A DNA stretch of 64,000 nt from Corynebacterium sp. TAE3-ERU12 (GTDB lineage Bacteria > Actinomycetota > Actinomycetes > Mycobacteriales > Mycobacteriaceae). The stretch spans positions 1 to 64,000 of the forward strand of contig NZ_JAHUTM010000002.1 in the NCBI RefSeq assembly GCF_019209905.1, in the 5' to 3' direction. The position numbers and the translations under genes were made by a program. The notes below the pieces were generated by a model. It saw nothing but the letters and a program-made list of their open reading frames with translations, was not told the origin of the DNA and ran no database searches. The stretch's first letter is position 1, and every line of letters begins with the position of its first letter. Of the stretch, positions 63,844-64,000 are shown one piece after another.

Positions 63844-64000
63844 CCACATGCGCAGGTTGATGCTGTCCGACGGGATCATCGCCCCGGTCATGATGGGCAG
63901 CCAGAACACGAAGGCCACTGCAACGAGCGCCAGGTAGCCGCTGATTACCAGTAGGCCCCAGCGCCACCGGATGAGGTCTGCGGCGATGATCGCCAGCGCC
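63826..64000 (-). CDS. pmt: protein O-mannosyltransferase, C-terminal end (partial)
   Basis: The minus strand reads into the window edge without a start. The last 57 residues end IIAADLIRWRWGLLVISGYLA, then hydrophobic sequence, PIMTGAMIPSDSINLRMWLPK-W-R. The FxPxxTGxxIPxxxxxLRMWLPxW end and the preceding helix are the C-terminus of actinobacterial Pmt (GT39), which O-mannosylates secreted proteins at the membrane. The identification rests only on this tail. Confidence 0.7.
   Translation of the reverse strand, partial: ALAIIAADLIRWRWGLLVISGYLALVAVAFVFWLPIMTGAMIPSDSINLRMWLPKWR

Overview
The window is a GC-rich chromosomal segment from a Corynebacterium-type actinobacterium. The evidence is gene content and order: an XPB helicase next to its partner and an Rpf factor, sepH-serC-gltA, mctB/mctC-like genes, an acyl-CoA carboxylase cluster with the tiny epsilon subunit, mprAB-htrA-moaB, and galU-glp-glpR. 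Starts are often GTG, Shine-Dalgarno sites are AGGAGG-like, and genes commonly overlap by 1-4 bases. I cannot name the species from sequence alone.

Layout. 1-230: 3' end of an rRNA operon (5S rRNA) and terminators. 231-9550: aminotransferase, hydrolase, XPB helicase pair, rpf, cold-shock gene. 9586-17544: cyclotransferase, purine permease, RNA methyltransferase, sepH, serC, gltA. 17569-19776: FKBP, nucleoside hydrolase, ribokinase. 19770-26127: two convergent ABC-2 transporter modules, one with a two-component system, the other with an XRE regulator. 26160-31380: aldo/keto reductase, enoyl-CoA hydratase, mctBC, gcvT. 31390-34184: a gene-poor, decayed segment ending at tRNA-Arg(CCT), with an SdpI-family gene, a ribbon-helix-helix ORF and coding remnants. 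It is bounded on the left by an imperfect copy of the tRNA 3' end. 34309-37941: an IrtAB/YbtPQ-like transporter pair behind a DtxR-like box. 37938-45633: glpK and the accD-accE-maf-sseA-accBC run, divergent from birA. 45633-51878: PH-domain protein, DUF1846, purK-purE, S41 protease-like, TIGR03089 and AEC genes. 51978-53717: divergent clusters of zinc-independent ribosomal proteins (S18, S14, L33, L28 against L31, L32) around a Zur-like site. 53741-57660: mprAB, htrA, moaB. 57657-64000: SAF protein, 5-FCL, galU, glp, glpR, tRNA-Ala, DUF421, DoxX, zinc-finger protein, and the C-terminal end of a protein mannosyltransferase.

How the parts work together. Citrate synthase and a monocarboxylate transporter suggest organic-acid use. 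AccBC/AccD/AccE and BirA supply and biotinylate acyl-CoA carboxylase for lipid and mycolate synthesis. Iron and zinc control are suggested by the DtxR and Zur boxes. SepH, Glp, GlpR, Rpf, MprAB and HtrA concern division and envelope homeostasis.

The most unusual signal is the 9-mer CTTGCCGAC (mostly GCTTGCCGACG). I count 32 copies by eye on both strands, against roughly one expected from base composition. There are none in the decayed segment at 31390-34184.
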